From Pseudomonas sp. MYb327 (GTDB lineage Bacteria; Pseudomonadota; Gammaproteobacteria; Pseudomonadales; Pseudomonadaceae): 64,000 bases of DNA. The stretch spans positions 3,672,001 through 3,736,000 of the forward strand of contig NZ_CP159258.1 in assembly GCF_040438925.1 (NCBI RefSeq). The letters are read 5' to 3'. The position numbers and the translations under genes were made by a program. This document shows positions 43,302 to 51,141 of this stretch, piece by piece. The notes beneath the pieces were generated by a model, which made no database searches, had not been told where the DNA came from, and worked only from the letters and a program-made list of their open reading frames with translations. The first letter of the stretch is position 1; every line of letters begins with the position of its first letter.

Positions 43302-43775
43302 ATGGCCGTTGCCATCGACCAACCGGTTGCCGATTTCGAAGCACCCGCCACCAGCGGGCAGACCGTCAGCCTCGCGAGCCTCAAAGGCAAGCAAGTGGTG
43401 ATCTATTTCTATCCGAAGGACAGCACGCCGGGCTGCACTACACAGGGTCAGGGCTTTCGCGATCAATTGGACGCTTTTAAGGCAGCCAACACCGAGGTTT
43501 TCGGTGTGTCGCGTGACAGCCTGAAATCCCACGAGAACTTCAAGGCCAAGCAGGCGTTCACCTTCGAGCTGATCAGCGACAAGGAAGAAGCACTTTGCCA
43601 CCTGTTCGATGTGATCAAGCTGAAGAAGCTTTATGGCAAGGAATACATGGGCGTGGATCGCAGCACCTTCCTGATCGACAAGGATGGCGTATTGCGCCAG
43701 GAATGGCGTGGCGTGAAAGTGCCGGGGCATGTTGATGCTGTTTTGGCGGCGGCCCAGGCCTTGAATAAAGCTTAA
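43302..43775 (+). CDS. bcp: Thiol peroxidase Bcp (peroxiredoxin Q), single-Cys type
   Basis: 157 residues, AAGGAAG upstream. YFYPKDSTPGCTTQGQGFRDQL contains the peroxidatic Cys in TPGCT. The resolving Cys that E. coli Bcp has five residues later is absent (Gln-Gly in its place); the only other Cys is in EALCHLFDV. It would therefore work as a 1-Cys or atypical peroxiredoxin. It reduces hydroperoxides in the cytoplasm. Second gene of the gcvR-bcp pair; the repeat after it can act as terminator. Confidence 0.9.
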   Translation: MAVAIDQPVADFEAPATSGQTVSLASLKGKQVVIYFYPKDSTPGCTTQGQGFRDQLDAFKAANTEVFGVSRDSLKSHENFKAKQAFTFELISDKEEALCHLFDVIKLKKLYGKEYMGVDRSTFLIDKDGVLRQEWRGVKVPGHVDAVLAAAQALNKA

Positions 43776-43784
43776 GCCTTAAAA

Positions 43785-43855
43785 GATCACAGCCTTCGGC
43801 AGCTCCTACAGAGTTTACGAAATCCTGTAGGAGCTGCCGAAAGCTGCGATTTTTT
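43785..43855. repeat. REP doublet, TTCGGCAGCTCCTACA family, doubling as terminator
   Basis: GATCACAGCCTTCGGCAGCT is inverted as GAGCTGCCGAAAGCTGCGAT with a short spacer, followed by a run of T on the plus strand. It differs from all other REPs in the window. The T-run makes it a plausible 3' end for gcvR-bcp. Confidence 0.8.
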
Positions 43856-43860
43856 ACAAT

Positions 43861-44931
43861 CTAAAGCAACGGCGCCACCATCGGTTCCTTGCGCGGCCAC
43901 GCATCAAGCACAGCCTTGAACAGAGTCGCCAGGGGAATCGCAAAAAACACCCCCCAGAAACCCCACAACCCGCCAAACAACAGCACCGCACAAATGATCG
44001 CCACCGGGTGCAGGTTGACTGCTTCCGAGAACAGCAACGGCACCAGCACGTTACCGTCCAGCGTCTGAATGATCCCGTAGACCGCCATCAAATAGATGAA
44101 CTGATCGCTCCAGCCCCACTGGAATAGCGCAATCAGGAACACCGGCACGGTCACCACCACCGCCCCGACGTAGGGCACCACCACCGACACGCCGACTAGC
44201 AACGCCAGCAGCGCCGCGTAGTTGAGCTCCAACACGACGAATGCGATATACGTCACGCCACCGCAGATGAAAATCTCGATGACCTTGCCGCGGATGTAAT
44301 TGGCGATCTGCCGGTTCATTTCATGGGCAACACGGGTGATCAAGGCGCGCTCCCGGGGCAAATAACCGCGCACCCACTGCCCGATCATTTGCCGATCCTT
44401 GAGGAAGAAAAACACCAGGATCGGCACCAGCACCAGATAAATCATGATGTTCACCAGCAGCGGCAAACTCGACAGCGAGAACGTCAGCGCCCATTGGCCG
44501 AACTTGCCGATCTCGCCTCGCGCCACTTCGATGGCCTGCAGAACCTGCTCATCGGAAACCAGATGCGGATAGCGTTCAGGCAGTAACAGCAGCAGCGACT
44601 GCCATTTAGCGAGCATGCCTGGCAACTCGTTGAATAACGTAATCAGTTGATGCCAGAGCAACGGCACCACGACCACGATGAACACCAGCAACAGCCCCAT
44701 GAACAAGGCAAAGACCAACCCCACCGCCACTCCGCCAGGCACCCGCAGTCGTTCGAGGGTCACCACCAGCCCCTGCATCAGGTACGCCAGCACCATCCCC
44801 GCCAACACTGGCGCCAGCATGCCGCCCAGCGTAAGCACGGCTGTGAACGCTAGGAACAGCAGGACTGCCAGAACCACGGCTTCTTCATCAGAGAAGTAGC
44901 GCTGAATCCAGTCGCGTAAAACTTTGAACAT
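43861..44931 (-). CDS. perM: AI-2E/PerM-family membrane protein
   Basis: 356 residues from the ATG at 44931 with AAGGA upstream. Seven to eight hydrophobic segments, and the C-terminal half shows GVTYIAFVVLELNYAALLALLVGVSVVVPYVGAVVVTVP and LFGGLWGFWGVFFAIPLATL, family landmarks. Some members export autoinducer-2 or act as sodium/proton antiporters; which applies here is unknown. It stands 31 bases after tusA on the same strand. Confidence 0.87.
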   Translation of the reverse strand: MFKVLRDWIQRYFSDEEAVVLAVLLFLAFTAVLTLGGMLAPVLAGMVLAYLMQGLVVTLERLRVPGGVAVGLVFALFMGLLLVFIVVVVPLLWHQLITLFNELPGMLAKWQSLLLLLPERYPHLVSDEQVLQAIEVARGEIGKFGQWALTFSLSSLPLLVNIMIYLVLVPILVFFFLKDRQMIGQWVRGYLPRERALITRVAHEMNRQIANYIRGKVIEIFICGGVTYIAFVVLELNYAALLALLVGVSVVVPYVGAVVVTVPVFLIALFQWGWSDQFIYLMAVYGIIQTLDGNVLVPLLFSEAVNLHPVAIICAVLLFGGLWGFWGVFFAIPLATLFKAVLDAWPRKEPMVAPLL

Positions 44932-44962
44932 CAATAATCCTTATGAACAAACGCAGCAGGTT

Positions 44963-45202
44963 TCAGGCTTTTTTCAACCAGTAACGGTAAATGCCCGCCT
45001 CATCTTCTTCGCGAAGCAGCGTATGACCGGCCAATCGGGCAAAGGTGCGGAAGTCACGCTGCGAACCAGCGTCCGTAGCGATGACCTTGAGCACCGCGCC
45101 ACTGGCCAGCCGATTGAGTTCCATCTTCGCCTTGAGCAACGGCAACGGACAATTCAGGCCACTGGCGTCCAATTCAACGTCATGGGCTACGGCGTCGGTC
45201 AT
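44963..45202 (-). CDS. TusA-family sulfurtransferase
   Basis: 79 residues. ELDASGLNCPLPLLKAKMELN holds the CPxP active-site Cys at position 18 of the fold. It is a small persulfide carrier protein. I recall its P. aeruginosa counterpart (PA1006) being linked to molybdenum cofactor and nitrate respiration, so this may not be the tRNA thiolation TusA. It is divergent from bepA and upstream of perM. Confidence 0.85.
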   Translation of the reverse strand: MTDAVAHDVELDASGLNCPLPLLKAKMELNRLASGAVLKVIATDAGSQRDFRTFARLAGHTLLREEDEAGIYRYWLKKA

Positions 45203-45300
45203 TGCATAACTCCGGGTCGGGTGTTTGAGTTGCTTAGAATATCTGGTCGCAAGGCTGGTGTCCGGCTACAGTAAGGTCTTTGTCGACTAAGGCTTTGTGC

Positions 45301-46734
45301 ATGACTTTTTTGCGCCCTACCCTGCTGACGCTCGCTTGCCTGCTCGCCTCACCGGGCTTTGCCGACGACCTGCCGTCACTCGGCGACGCCAGCTCTGCCA
45401 TCGTCTCGCCGCAACAGGAATACCAATTGGGCCGCGCGTGGCTGGCGCTGTTGCGCAGCCAGGTACCGCAGCTCAACGATCCGCAGCTCAAGGATTATGT
45501 CGAATCCAGCGTCTACCGACTGGTCGAGACCAGCCAGGTCAATGACCGACGCCTGGAGTTCATCCTGATCAACAGCCCACAGCTCAACGCCTTTGCGGCA
45601 CCGGGCGGGATTGTCGGGGTAAACGGCGGCCTGTTTCTTAACGCCCAGACCGAAGGAGAATATGCCTCGGTACTGGCTCACGAATTGGCTCACTTGTCGC
45701 AACGTCACTTCGCCCGAGGCGTCGAAGCCCAACAGCGTATGCAAGTACCGATGATGGCCGCCTTGCTGGCCGGGATCGTGATTGCAGCAGCCGGTGCCGG
45801 CGATGCCGGGATCGCCGCCATTGCAGGCACGCAAGCAGCGGCCATTCAGGAACAGCGACGGTTCTCCCGCCAGAACGAACAGGAAGCCGACCGCATAGGC
45901 ATCGTCAATCTGGAAAAGGCCGGTTACGACCCGCGCTCGATGCCCACCATGTTCGAGCGTCTGGGGCGTCAGTACCGCTTCGATGCCAAGCCACCGGAAT
46001 TCCTGCTGACTCACCCGGTCACCGAATCGCGTATCGCCGATACCCGCAATCGCGCCGAACAAGCTCCCCAGGGCGGTATCGAAGATACCCTGCGCTATCA
46101 GCTGATTCGTGCACGGGTCCAACTGATTTATGAAGAAACCCCAGGGTTGGGCGCCAAGCGTTTCCGCGCGCTACTGGATGAAAACCCGAAAAGCGATGTT
46201 GCTCGCTACGGCCTGGCGATCGCGCAAATCAAGGGCGGTCAACTAAACGAAGCAAGGGAAAACCTCAAGTTGCTGTTGGCCAAGGCGCCGAACGAGATCA
46301 TCTACAACCTCGCGCAGGTCGATCTCGACATTACCAACAATCGACTCCCGGACGCACAATCCCGGGTTGACCGGATGCTGACCCAGTACCCCGGCAACTA
46401 CCCGCTGAACCAGGTACGTGTCGACCTGCTGCTCAAACAGAACCGCGCCGCCGATGCGGAAAAAGCCCTCGAAGGTCTGCTCAAATCGCGCCCGGATGAT
46501 CCGGACGTTTGGTATCAGGTTGCCGAGACTCGCGGCTTGTCCGGCAACATCATCGGCCTGCATCAGGCGCGCGCCGAGTATTTCGCGCTGGTGGGCGACT
46601 ATCGCCAGGCCATCCAGCAACTGGATTTCGCCAAGCGCAAGGCAGGCAGCAACTTCCCATTGTCGTCGCGTATAGATGCCCGCCAGCGAGAGCTGATGGA
46701 GCAGGAGCGCATGATCAAGGACATGATGGGCTGA
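45301..46734 (+). CDS. bepA: Periplasmic M48 metalloprotease BepA
   Basis: 477 residues from the ATG at 45301; a TTG-type start further up adds seven residues without support. Signal peptide MTFLRPTLLTLACLLASPGFA. HELAH in VLAHELAHLSQRH is the zinc site and NEQEADRIG holds the third ligand. From residue 270 on there are TPR repeats. BepA degrades or helps to mature misassembled outer membrane proteins such as LptD at the BAM complex. It converges with mucD across a bidirectional terminator. Confidence 0.9.
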   Translation: MTFLRPTLLTLACLLASPGFADDLPSLGDASSAIVSPQQEYQLGRAWLALLRSQVPQLNDPQLKDYVESSVYRLVETSQVNDRRLEFILINSPQLNAFAAPGGIVGVNGGLFLNAQTEGEYASVLAHELAHLSQRHFARGVEAQQRMQVPMMAALLAGIVIAAAGAGDAGIAAIAGTQAAAIQEQRRFSRQNEQEADRIGIVNLEKAGYDPRSMPTMFERLGRQYRFDAKPPEFLLTHPVTESRIADTRNRAEQAPQGGIEDTLRYQLIRARVQLIYEETPGLGAKRFRALLDENPKSDVARYGLAIAQIKGGQLNEARENLKLLLAKAPNEIIYNLAQVDLDITNNRLPDAQSRVDRMLTQYPGNYPLNQVRVDLLLKQNRAADAEKALEGLLKSRPDDPDVWYQVAETRGLSGNIIGLHQARAEYFALVGDYRQAIQQLDFAKRKAGSNFPLSSRIDARQRELMEQERMIKDMMG

Positions 46735-46761
46735 CCTGCCTCTCAGCCAAAAAGCAGACAC

Positions 46762-46794
46762 AAAAAAACCGCCTCTTACGAGGCGGTTTTTATT
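46762..46794. terminator. Bidirectional rho-independent terminator between bepA and mucD
   Basis: AAACCGCCTC (46766-46775), TTAC, GAGGCGGTTT (46780-46789), with A-run before and T-run after. It serves both converging genes. Confidence 0.92.
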
Positions 46795-46809
46795 TAGCCA
46801 ACAACCGGA

Positions 46810-48237
46810 CTATTCGGCCAGTTTGAACGTGATGAAGCTGGCACGGCCCTGGCGCAACACTCTCATCGACACCGATCGATTCTTCGGCAGCGACTTGGCG
46901 ATGTCCGTGAATTGCTTACTGGACTCGATCGCCTGATTGTTCAGGTGAGTGATCACATCACCAGGCTGCAAACCGATCATCGAAGCAGGACCGTCCTGAA
47001 CCTCCTTGATCACCACGCCGCCTTTGAGGTCGTAGGTTTTCTTTTGCTCTTCGGTCAGTTCCGCCACGGCGACACCCAGGCGATTGCTGCTGCGCTCGGT
47101 GCTGGATTTTGGCAAGGAGTCCAGTTCTTTGCCTTCTTCCGGAATAGCACCAACCGTCAGCTCTACATTTTGACGCTTACCTTCACGGATCACTTCCAGA
47201 TTGGCTTTCGAGCCAGCCTTCAGCGCCCCTACAAGGTGCGGCAGGTCAGCGGACATAACGATCGGTTGACCGTTCATGGTTAGAATCACGTCGCCGACTT
47301 GCAATCCACCTTTGGCAGCCGGGCCATCATCCTGGATCTGAGCGACCAGCGCACCGGCCGGCTTCTCCAGACCGAACGACTCGGCCAGATCCTTGTTAAC
47401 TTCCTGGATCACCACACCCAACCAGCCACGGCTGACTTTGCCACCGCTTTTCAACTGATTGGAAACGTCCATGGCCACGTCGATAGGAATCGCGAACGAG
47501 ACGCCCATGAAACCACCGGAGCGGGTGTAGATCTGCGAGTTGATCCCCACCACTTCACCATTCAGGTTAAACAGCGGACCGCCGGAATTACCCGGATTGA
47601 TCGGCACGTCGGTCTGGATGAATGGCACATAATTTTCGTTCGGCAGGCTGCGACCGACGGCGCTGACGATGCCTTGGGTCACTGTGTGATCAAAGCCGAA
47701 TGGCGAACCAATTGCGACTACCCACTGGCCGGCTTTCAGATCCTGGGATTTGCCGAGTTTCAAAACCGGCAGATCCTTGCCTTCGATCTTCAGCAGCGCG
47801 ACGTCGGAACGCGGGTCGGTGCCAACCAGTTTGGCCTTCATTTCGCTGCGATCGGCCAGACGTACGAGAATTTCGTCGGCGTCGGCGATCACATGGTTGT
47901 TGGTCAGGATGTAGCCATCAGACGAGATGATAAAACCGGAACCCAGGGATGTTGCTTCACGCTGACGATCACCGCGAGGCGAGCGTTGTTGCGGCGGCAT
48001 GCCGCGTTCGAAGAATTCGCGCAGCATCGGCGGCAAACCTTCGAGGTCAGGCATTTGCTCACTGACTTTGCGGTCCGGCAGTTTTTGCGTGGTGCTGATG
48101 TTGACCACCGCAGGCGAGGCCTGCTCGACCAGTTGAGTGAAGTCAGGCAACTCGACCGCTTGAACAGCGACCGCCTGACCGAGCATGAACACGGTGGCAA
48201 AAATGGAAAGGTAAGATTTCAAGCGTGGTATCGACAT
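46810..48237 (-). CDS. mucD: Periplasmic serine protease MucD (DegP/HtrA family)
   Basis: 475 residues, as MucD elsewhere. Signal peptide ends near AVQA (residue 27). The triad is His in ILTNNHVIADADE, Asp in DPRSDVALLKIEG and Ser in INPGNSGGPLFN. Two PDZ domains follow (about residues 265-360 and 380-470). MucD is a chaperone-protease that removes misfolded envelope proteins and keeps AlgU activation low. GGGAG precedes the ATG. It is separated from mucB by 178 bases with a terminator-like hairpin. Confidence 0.93.
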   Translation of the reverse strand: MSIPRLKSYLSIFATVFMLGQAVAVQAVELPDFTQLVEQASPAVVNISTTQKLPDRKVSEQMPDLEGLPPMLREFFERGMPPQQRSPRGDRQREATSLGSGFIISSDGYILTNNHVIADADEILVRLADRSEMKAKLVGTDPRSDVALLKIEGKDLPVLKLGKSQDLKAGQWVVAIGSPFGFDHTVTQGIVSAVGRSLPNENYVPFIQTDVPINPGNSGGPLFNLNGEVVGINSQIYTRSGGFMGVSFAIPIDVAMDVSNQLKSGGKVSRGWLGVVIQEVNKDLAESFGLEKPAGALVAQIQDDGPAAKGGLQVGDVILTMNGQPIVMSADLPHLVGALKAGSKANLEVIREGKRQNVELTVGAIPEEGKELDSLPKSSTERSSNRLGVAVAELTEEQKKTYDLKGGVVIKEVQDGPASMIGLQPGDVITHLNNQAIESSKQFTDIAKSLPKNRSVSMRVLRQGRASFITFKLAE

Positions 48238-48318
48238 ACGGCTCCCGTTACGACGAGCATGGTTAAGCGATATGGATCAAGGAACACCGGGAAAGATACG
48301 CCGGTATTTTTGTTCCGG

Positions 48319-48355
48319 AAACAACAAACAAGGCCAGAGCCGAGGGGCTCTGACC
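48319..48355 (-). terminator. Terminator or attenuator between mucB and mucD
   Basis: In the minus-strand RNA, GGUCAGAGCC-CCUC-GGCUCUGGCC is a 10-pair stem with one G-U pair, followed by UUGUUUGUUGUUU. The plus-strand version has an A-C mismatch, so the element is directional. Confidence 0.6.
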
Positions 48356-48415
48356 TATAAAAAATTTTGAGGGTATTTGCAAACTGAAATGCTCACGAAA
48401 CATTTCGATTTGAGC

Positions 48416-49375
48416 TCACTGCGTGGTTGCAGCAGCGTTATTGCGCATGGAAAGTGCAATCCGCTCAGCGGTGCCGGCCGGAATTTCACCAACCACGGTC
48501 ACCATCATCTCGCCTTGCGGTGTGATCAAGCGTCGGGAGACAGCAACGGTTGGGCCCAACTGAGTGCGGGTATCGGTGACAGCAGCGCCGTTCAATGGCT
48601 CCAGGAAGACCGAAAATCGAGCCAGACCATCGTCATACATCAAGCTGTTGACCTGGGTTTTGGTTTCGGGATCCTTATGCGCCGTACTGCTGGTCAATTC
48701 GAAACCGGGTGGTAGCCAGTCCGAACGCCAAACTTGAGCAGTTTTAACTGCAGAAGCCTTGTCGCTTTCAAGATTCACTACCTTGCAATCGGCACCAGGC
48801 TGCAAGTTGGCCTCAGAAGGAACGTTTGCGGTATCCAGTTGCGTGAACTGGAATCTCTCCAGCAATTGCCCTTTGTCATTTAGCAGCAACGACTTGAGAG
48901 GTAGGCCGGTTTCTTTATCCAGATGCAGCTCAAATCCATAGCGGTGTTGGTCGCGAGGGGTTAGCGAAACGATCACTGCCGGTCGACCAGCCACACGCGA
49001 CTTGCCTATAACGGCAAGGTCATACCAATTCTTGAGCTTTTGCGGATCGAGTGCACGCGCCGAGGAGTTGGGAGAATCCCCCAGCCCCGCGATCAAAATG
49101 CCGCTTACGCATTGAGTATGTCCATCAACGCGCACGACTTCCTGTGCTGAGCCGTCGAGCTGGAGTAACCGCTCGCGAACTTTGCCATCCTGGACACGGT
49201 GCCAGATGTTGTGGGTAGAGAAACTACCGTTACGCTCGTAGACGAAAGTACCGAAAAAGCTTTGCTGTTGCTCGGCCTGACCCAGACGGCTCAACCAATC
49301 CTGGGCTTCATCGGCGTGGGCTGGAACAACGAACCAGCCACTGAGCAAAAGCGAAAGTAGAGGTATGGCGCGCAT
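48416..49375 (-). CDS. mucB: Sigma factor AlgU regulator MucB (RseB family)
   Basis: 319 residues. Signal peptide MRAIPLLSLLLSGWFVVPAHA. The LolA-like N-terminal domain (WLSRLGQAEQQQSFFGTFVYERNG) and smaller C-terminal domain match MucB/RseB. It binds the periplasmic part of MucA and shields it from cleavage until lipids or lipopolysaccharide displace it. It follows mucA by 8 bases; AAGGAGG precedes the ATG. Last gene before the intergenic hairpin. Confidence 0.93.
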   Translation of the reverse strand: MRAIPLLSLLLSGWFVVPAHADEAQDWLSRLGQAEQQQSFFGTFVYERNGSFSTHNIWHRVQDGKVRERLLQLDGSAQEVVRVDGHTQCVSGILIAGLGDSPNSSARALDPQKLKNWYDLAVIGKSRVAGRPAVIVSLTPRDQHRYGFELHLDKETGLPLKSLLLNDKGQLLERFQFTQLDTANVPSEANLQPGADCKVVNLESDKASAVKTAQVWRSDWLPPGFELTSSTAHKDPETKTQVNSLMYDDGLARFSVFLEPLNGAAVTDTRTQLGPTVAVSRRLITPQGEMMVTVVGEIPAGTAERIALSMRNNAAATTQ

Positions 49376-49383
49376 GATCCTCC

Positions 49384-49971
49384 TTAACGGTTTTCCAAGC
49401 TTGCTGCACGAGCGTAAGGCAGAGCACTCTCAGTACCTTTCAGTGCAGCCTGTTGAGCATGTTGGCGCAGATAGCCTGGCAAACGCTGATCGTGCCAGCC
49501 TGGCTGACCTTGCAACACGCCGTTGGCCATAGGACCAGTGGCTTCTGAACTTTCATTGTAGCCTGCCAAAACAGCCGGGCCTTTAACTTGAGGAGCAGCC
49601 AGATTTTGTTGGCTGGATTGCTGTGCCAATTCGACACCAGCGATCTCGTCTTGATTATAAAGACGAACACCTGCCAGTACGGCAACCGTTACCGAAGCAG
49701 CCACCGCCAGACGACCCAGGCTGCGCCATGGACCACGGGAGACTTTTGCCGGTACAGCTTCGTCAGCCAGAGCCGCAGAGACTGCCGCTGCGATATCCAG
49801 ACGTGGAAGCAACAGATCCTTGTGCATCACTGCCCGAGCGATTTGATAACGAGCCCAGGTTTCACGGGTTTCAACATCGTCACAGGCACTCAGTACCCGA
49901 CGCAATTCCAGTTCGTCCGCTTCGTTATCCATCACTGCGGACAGCGATTCCTGCAGGGCTTCACGACTCAT
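49384..49971 (-). CDS. mucA: Anti-sigma factor MucA
   Basis: 195 residues, full length and without frameshift. MSREALQESLSAVMDNEADELELRRVL is the cytoplasmic AlgU-binding part. The single membrane segment is LAVAASVTVAVLAGVRLY (about residues 88-105). The periplasmic tail to ASLENR binds MucB. It holds AlgU at the membrane until AlgW and MucP cleave it. The intact frame means no mucoid mutation of the mucA22 kind here. Confidence 0.94.
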   Translation of the reverse strand: MSREALQESLSAVMDNEADELELRRVLSACDDVETRETWARYQIARAVMHKDLLLPRLDIAAAVSAALADEAVPAKVSRGPWRSLGRLAVAASVTVAVLAGVRLYNQDEIAGVELAQQSSQQNLAAPQVKGPAVLAGYNESSEATGPMANGVLQGQPGWHDQRLPGYLRQHAQQAALKGTESALPYARAASLENR

Positions 49972-50002
49972 GGCGTTCCTCTCTTGGCTGTCGCCGCTGT
50001 CT

Positions 50003-50584
50003 TTAGTTTTCCTGCAACAACGGCTGCAGGGCTTTATCGATGGCCTCCCGGGCGCGGAAGATCCGAGAGCGCACGGTGCCTACCGGACATTGCATGACGC
50101 TCGCAATGTCCTCGTAACTCAGACCATCGAATTCACGTAAAGTTAAAGCCGTACGCAAATCTTCTGGCAGTTGCTGAATGGTTCGATGGACGGTGCCTTC
50201 GATCTCATCCCGCAGCAAAGCTCGTTCTGGTGATTCGAGATCCTTGAGGCCATGATCGCCATCGTAGAACTCTGCATCCTCGGAACTGACATCGCTATCC
50301 GGCGGCCGACGACCGCGTGAAACCAGATAGTTTTTCGCCGTGTTGATGGCGATGCGGTAAAGCCACGTATAAAACGCGCTGTCTCCGCGAAAATTTCCAA
50401 GCGCTCGATACGCCTTGATGAAGGCTTCCTGCGCCACGTCCTGGGCTTCATGGGTGTCGTGCACGAAACGCACGATCAACCCGAGAATTTTGTGCTGGTA
50501 TTTCAGCACTAGCAGATCGAATGCACGCTTGTCGCCGCGCTGTACGCGTTCGACCAGTTGCTGATCCTCTTCCTGGGTTAGCAT
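50003..50584 (-). CDS. algU: ECF sigma factor AlgU (sigma-22, RpoE)
   Basis: 193 residues from the ATG at 50584 with GAGGAG upstream. Region 2 spans DKRAFDLLVLKYQHKILGLI to FYTWLYRIAINTAKN, and region 4 REFDGLSYEDIASVMQCPVGTVRSRIFRAREA. It drives envelope stress genes and exopolysaccharide synthesis. First gene of algU-mucA-mucB, 31 bases before mucA. Two AlgU-type promoters upstream indicate autoregulation. Confidence 0.95.
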   Translation of the reverse strand: MLTQEEDQQLVERVQRGDKRAFDLLVLKYQHKILGLIVRFVHDTHEAQDVAQEAFIKAYRALGNFRGDSAFYTWLYRIAINTAKNYLVSRGRRPPDSDVSSEDAEFYDGDHGLKDLESPERALLRDEIEGTVHRTIQQLPEDLRTALTLREFDGLSYEDIASVMQCPVGTVRSRIFRAREAIDKALQPLLQEN

Positions 50585-50643
50585 GAACACTCCTCGATAA
50601 GCTTGGAGGAGGTTTGCATAACTAAACGACCGGACTTGCAAAC

Positions 50644-50670
50644 ATAGACTCGGGCTTTTCGCAAAAGTTC
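50644..50670 (-). promoter_or_regulatory. AlgU-type promoter, proximal to algU
   Basis: On the minus strand GAACTT (50670-50665), 16 bases, TCTAT (50648-50644). This is a nearly ideal sigma-22/sigma-E site (GAACTT-N16/17-TCTGA). The start site would be about 55 bases before the algU ATG. Confidence 0.75.
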
Positions 50671-50836
50671 TCCCCCTCCAGGCAAGTTTCCTGCGGGCTC
50701 TGATTCGGCACGCACGAAAAACGCAGCGCGAGATGACCCGGCTGCGCGAATAATCTTGTCATCGGACTCGTCGATCAGGATCCAACCGCGACCCTGCACT
50801 GAACCCGACACTGTTCCTTGACTCAGGCAACCGTCT

Positions 50837-50864
50837 ATTGATCTTGGGCCTTTGGCAAAAGTTC
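50837..50864 (-). promoter_or_regulatory. AlgU-type promoter, distal copy
   Basis: GAACTT (50864-50859), 17 bases, TCAAT (50841-50837). Its spacer (TTGCCAAAGGCCCAAG) closely follows that of the proximal promoter (TTGCGAAAAGCCCGAG), so the two look like duplicates. The remainder of the 557-base gap holds no gene. Confidence 0.5.
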
Positions 50865-51031
50865 CAAATATTTATAGCTGCCTGAAACCGACATTGTGCA
50901 ACCTTGAATAGAAAAAGACTGTTAAATCCACGATACAGTCTCTTGGTCACCGAAACCGCCGAAAAAACATCCGACGAAGCGTCAGGTGTTTTCTGTCACG
51001 GTAGTTTCACATTGCCATATGGGCTCGGGTA

Positions 51032-51058
51032 TTGTGCCGCTCCCCCCCTCTATATACT
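51032..51058 (+). promoter_or_regulatory. Possible sigma-70 promoter for nadB
   Basis: TTGTGC (51032-51037), 15 bases, TATACT (51053-51058), about 84 bases upstream of the ATG. The spacer is short, so the assignment is tentative. Confidence 0.35.
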
Positions 51059-51141
51059 AGTGGGCTGTGCGGCCGCCTGACTCTCCTGTCCAGATGTCTG
51101 GCGCCTACCCCGACCCGGGTCGCTTTGAGCGGAATCCTGAA

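Noticed and set aside
49384..49971. A mucoid-type frameshift in mucA
   Set aside because: The frame is open over 195 codons with a normal C-terminus.
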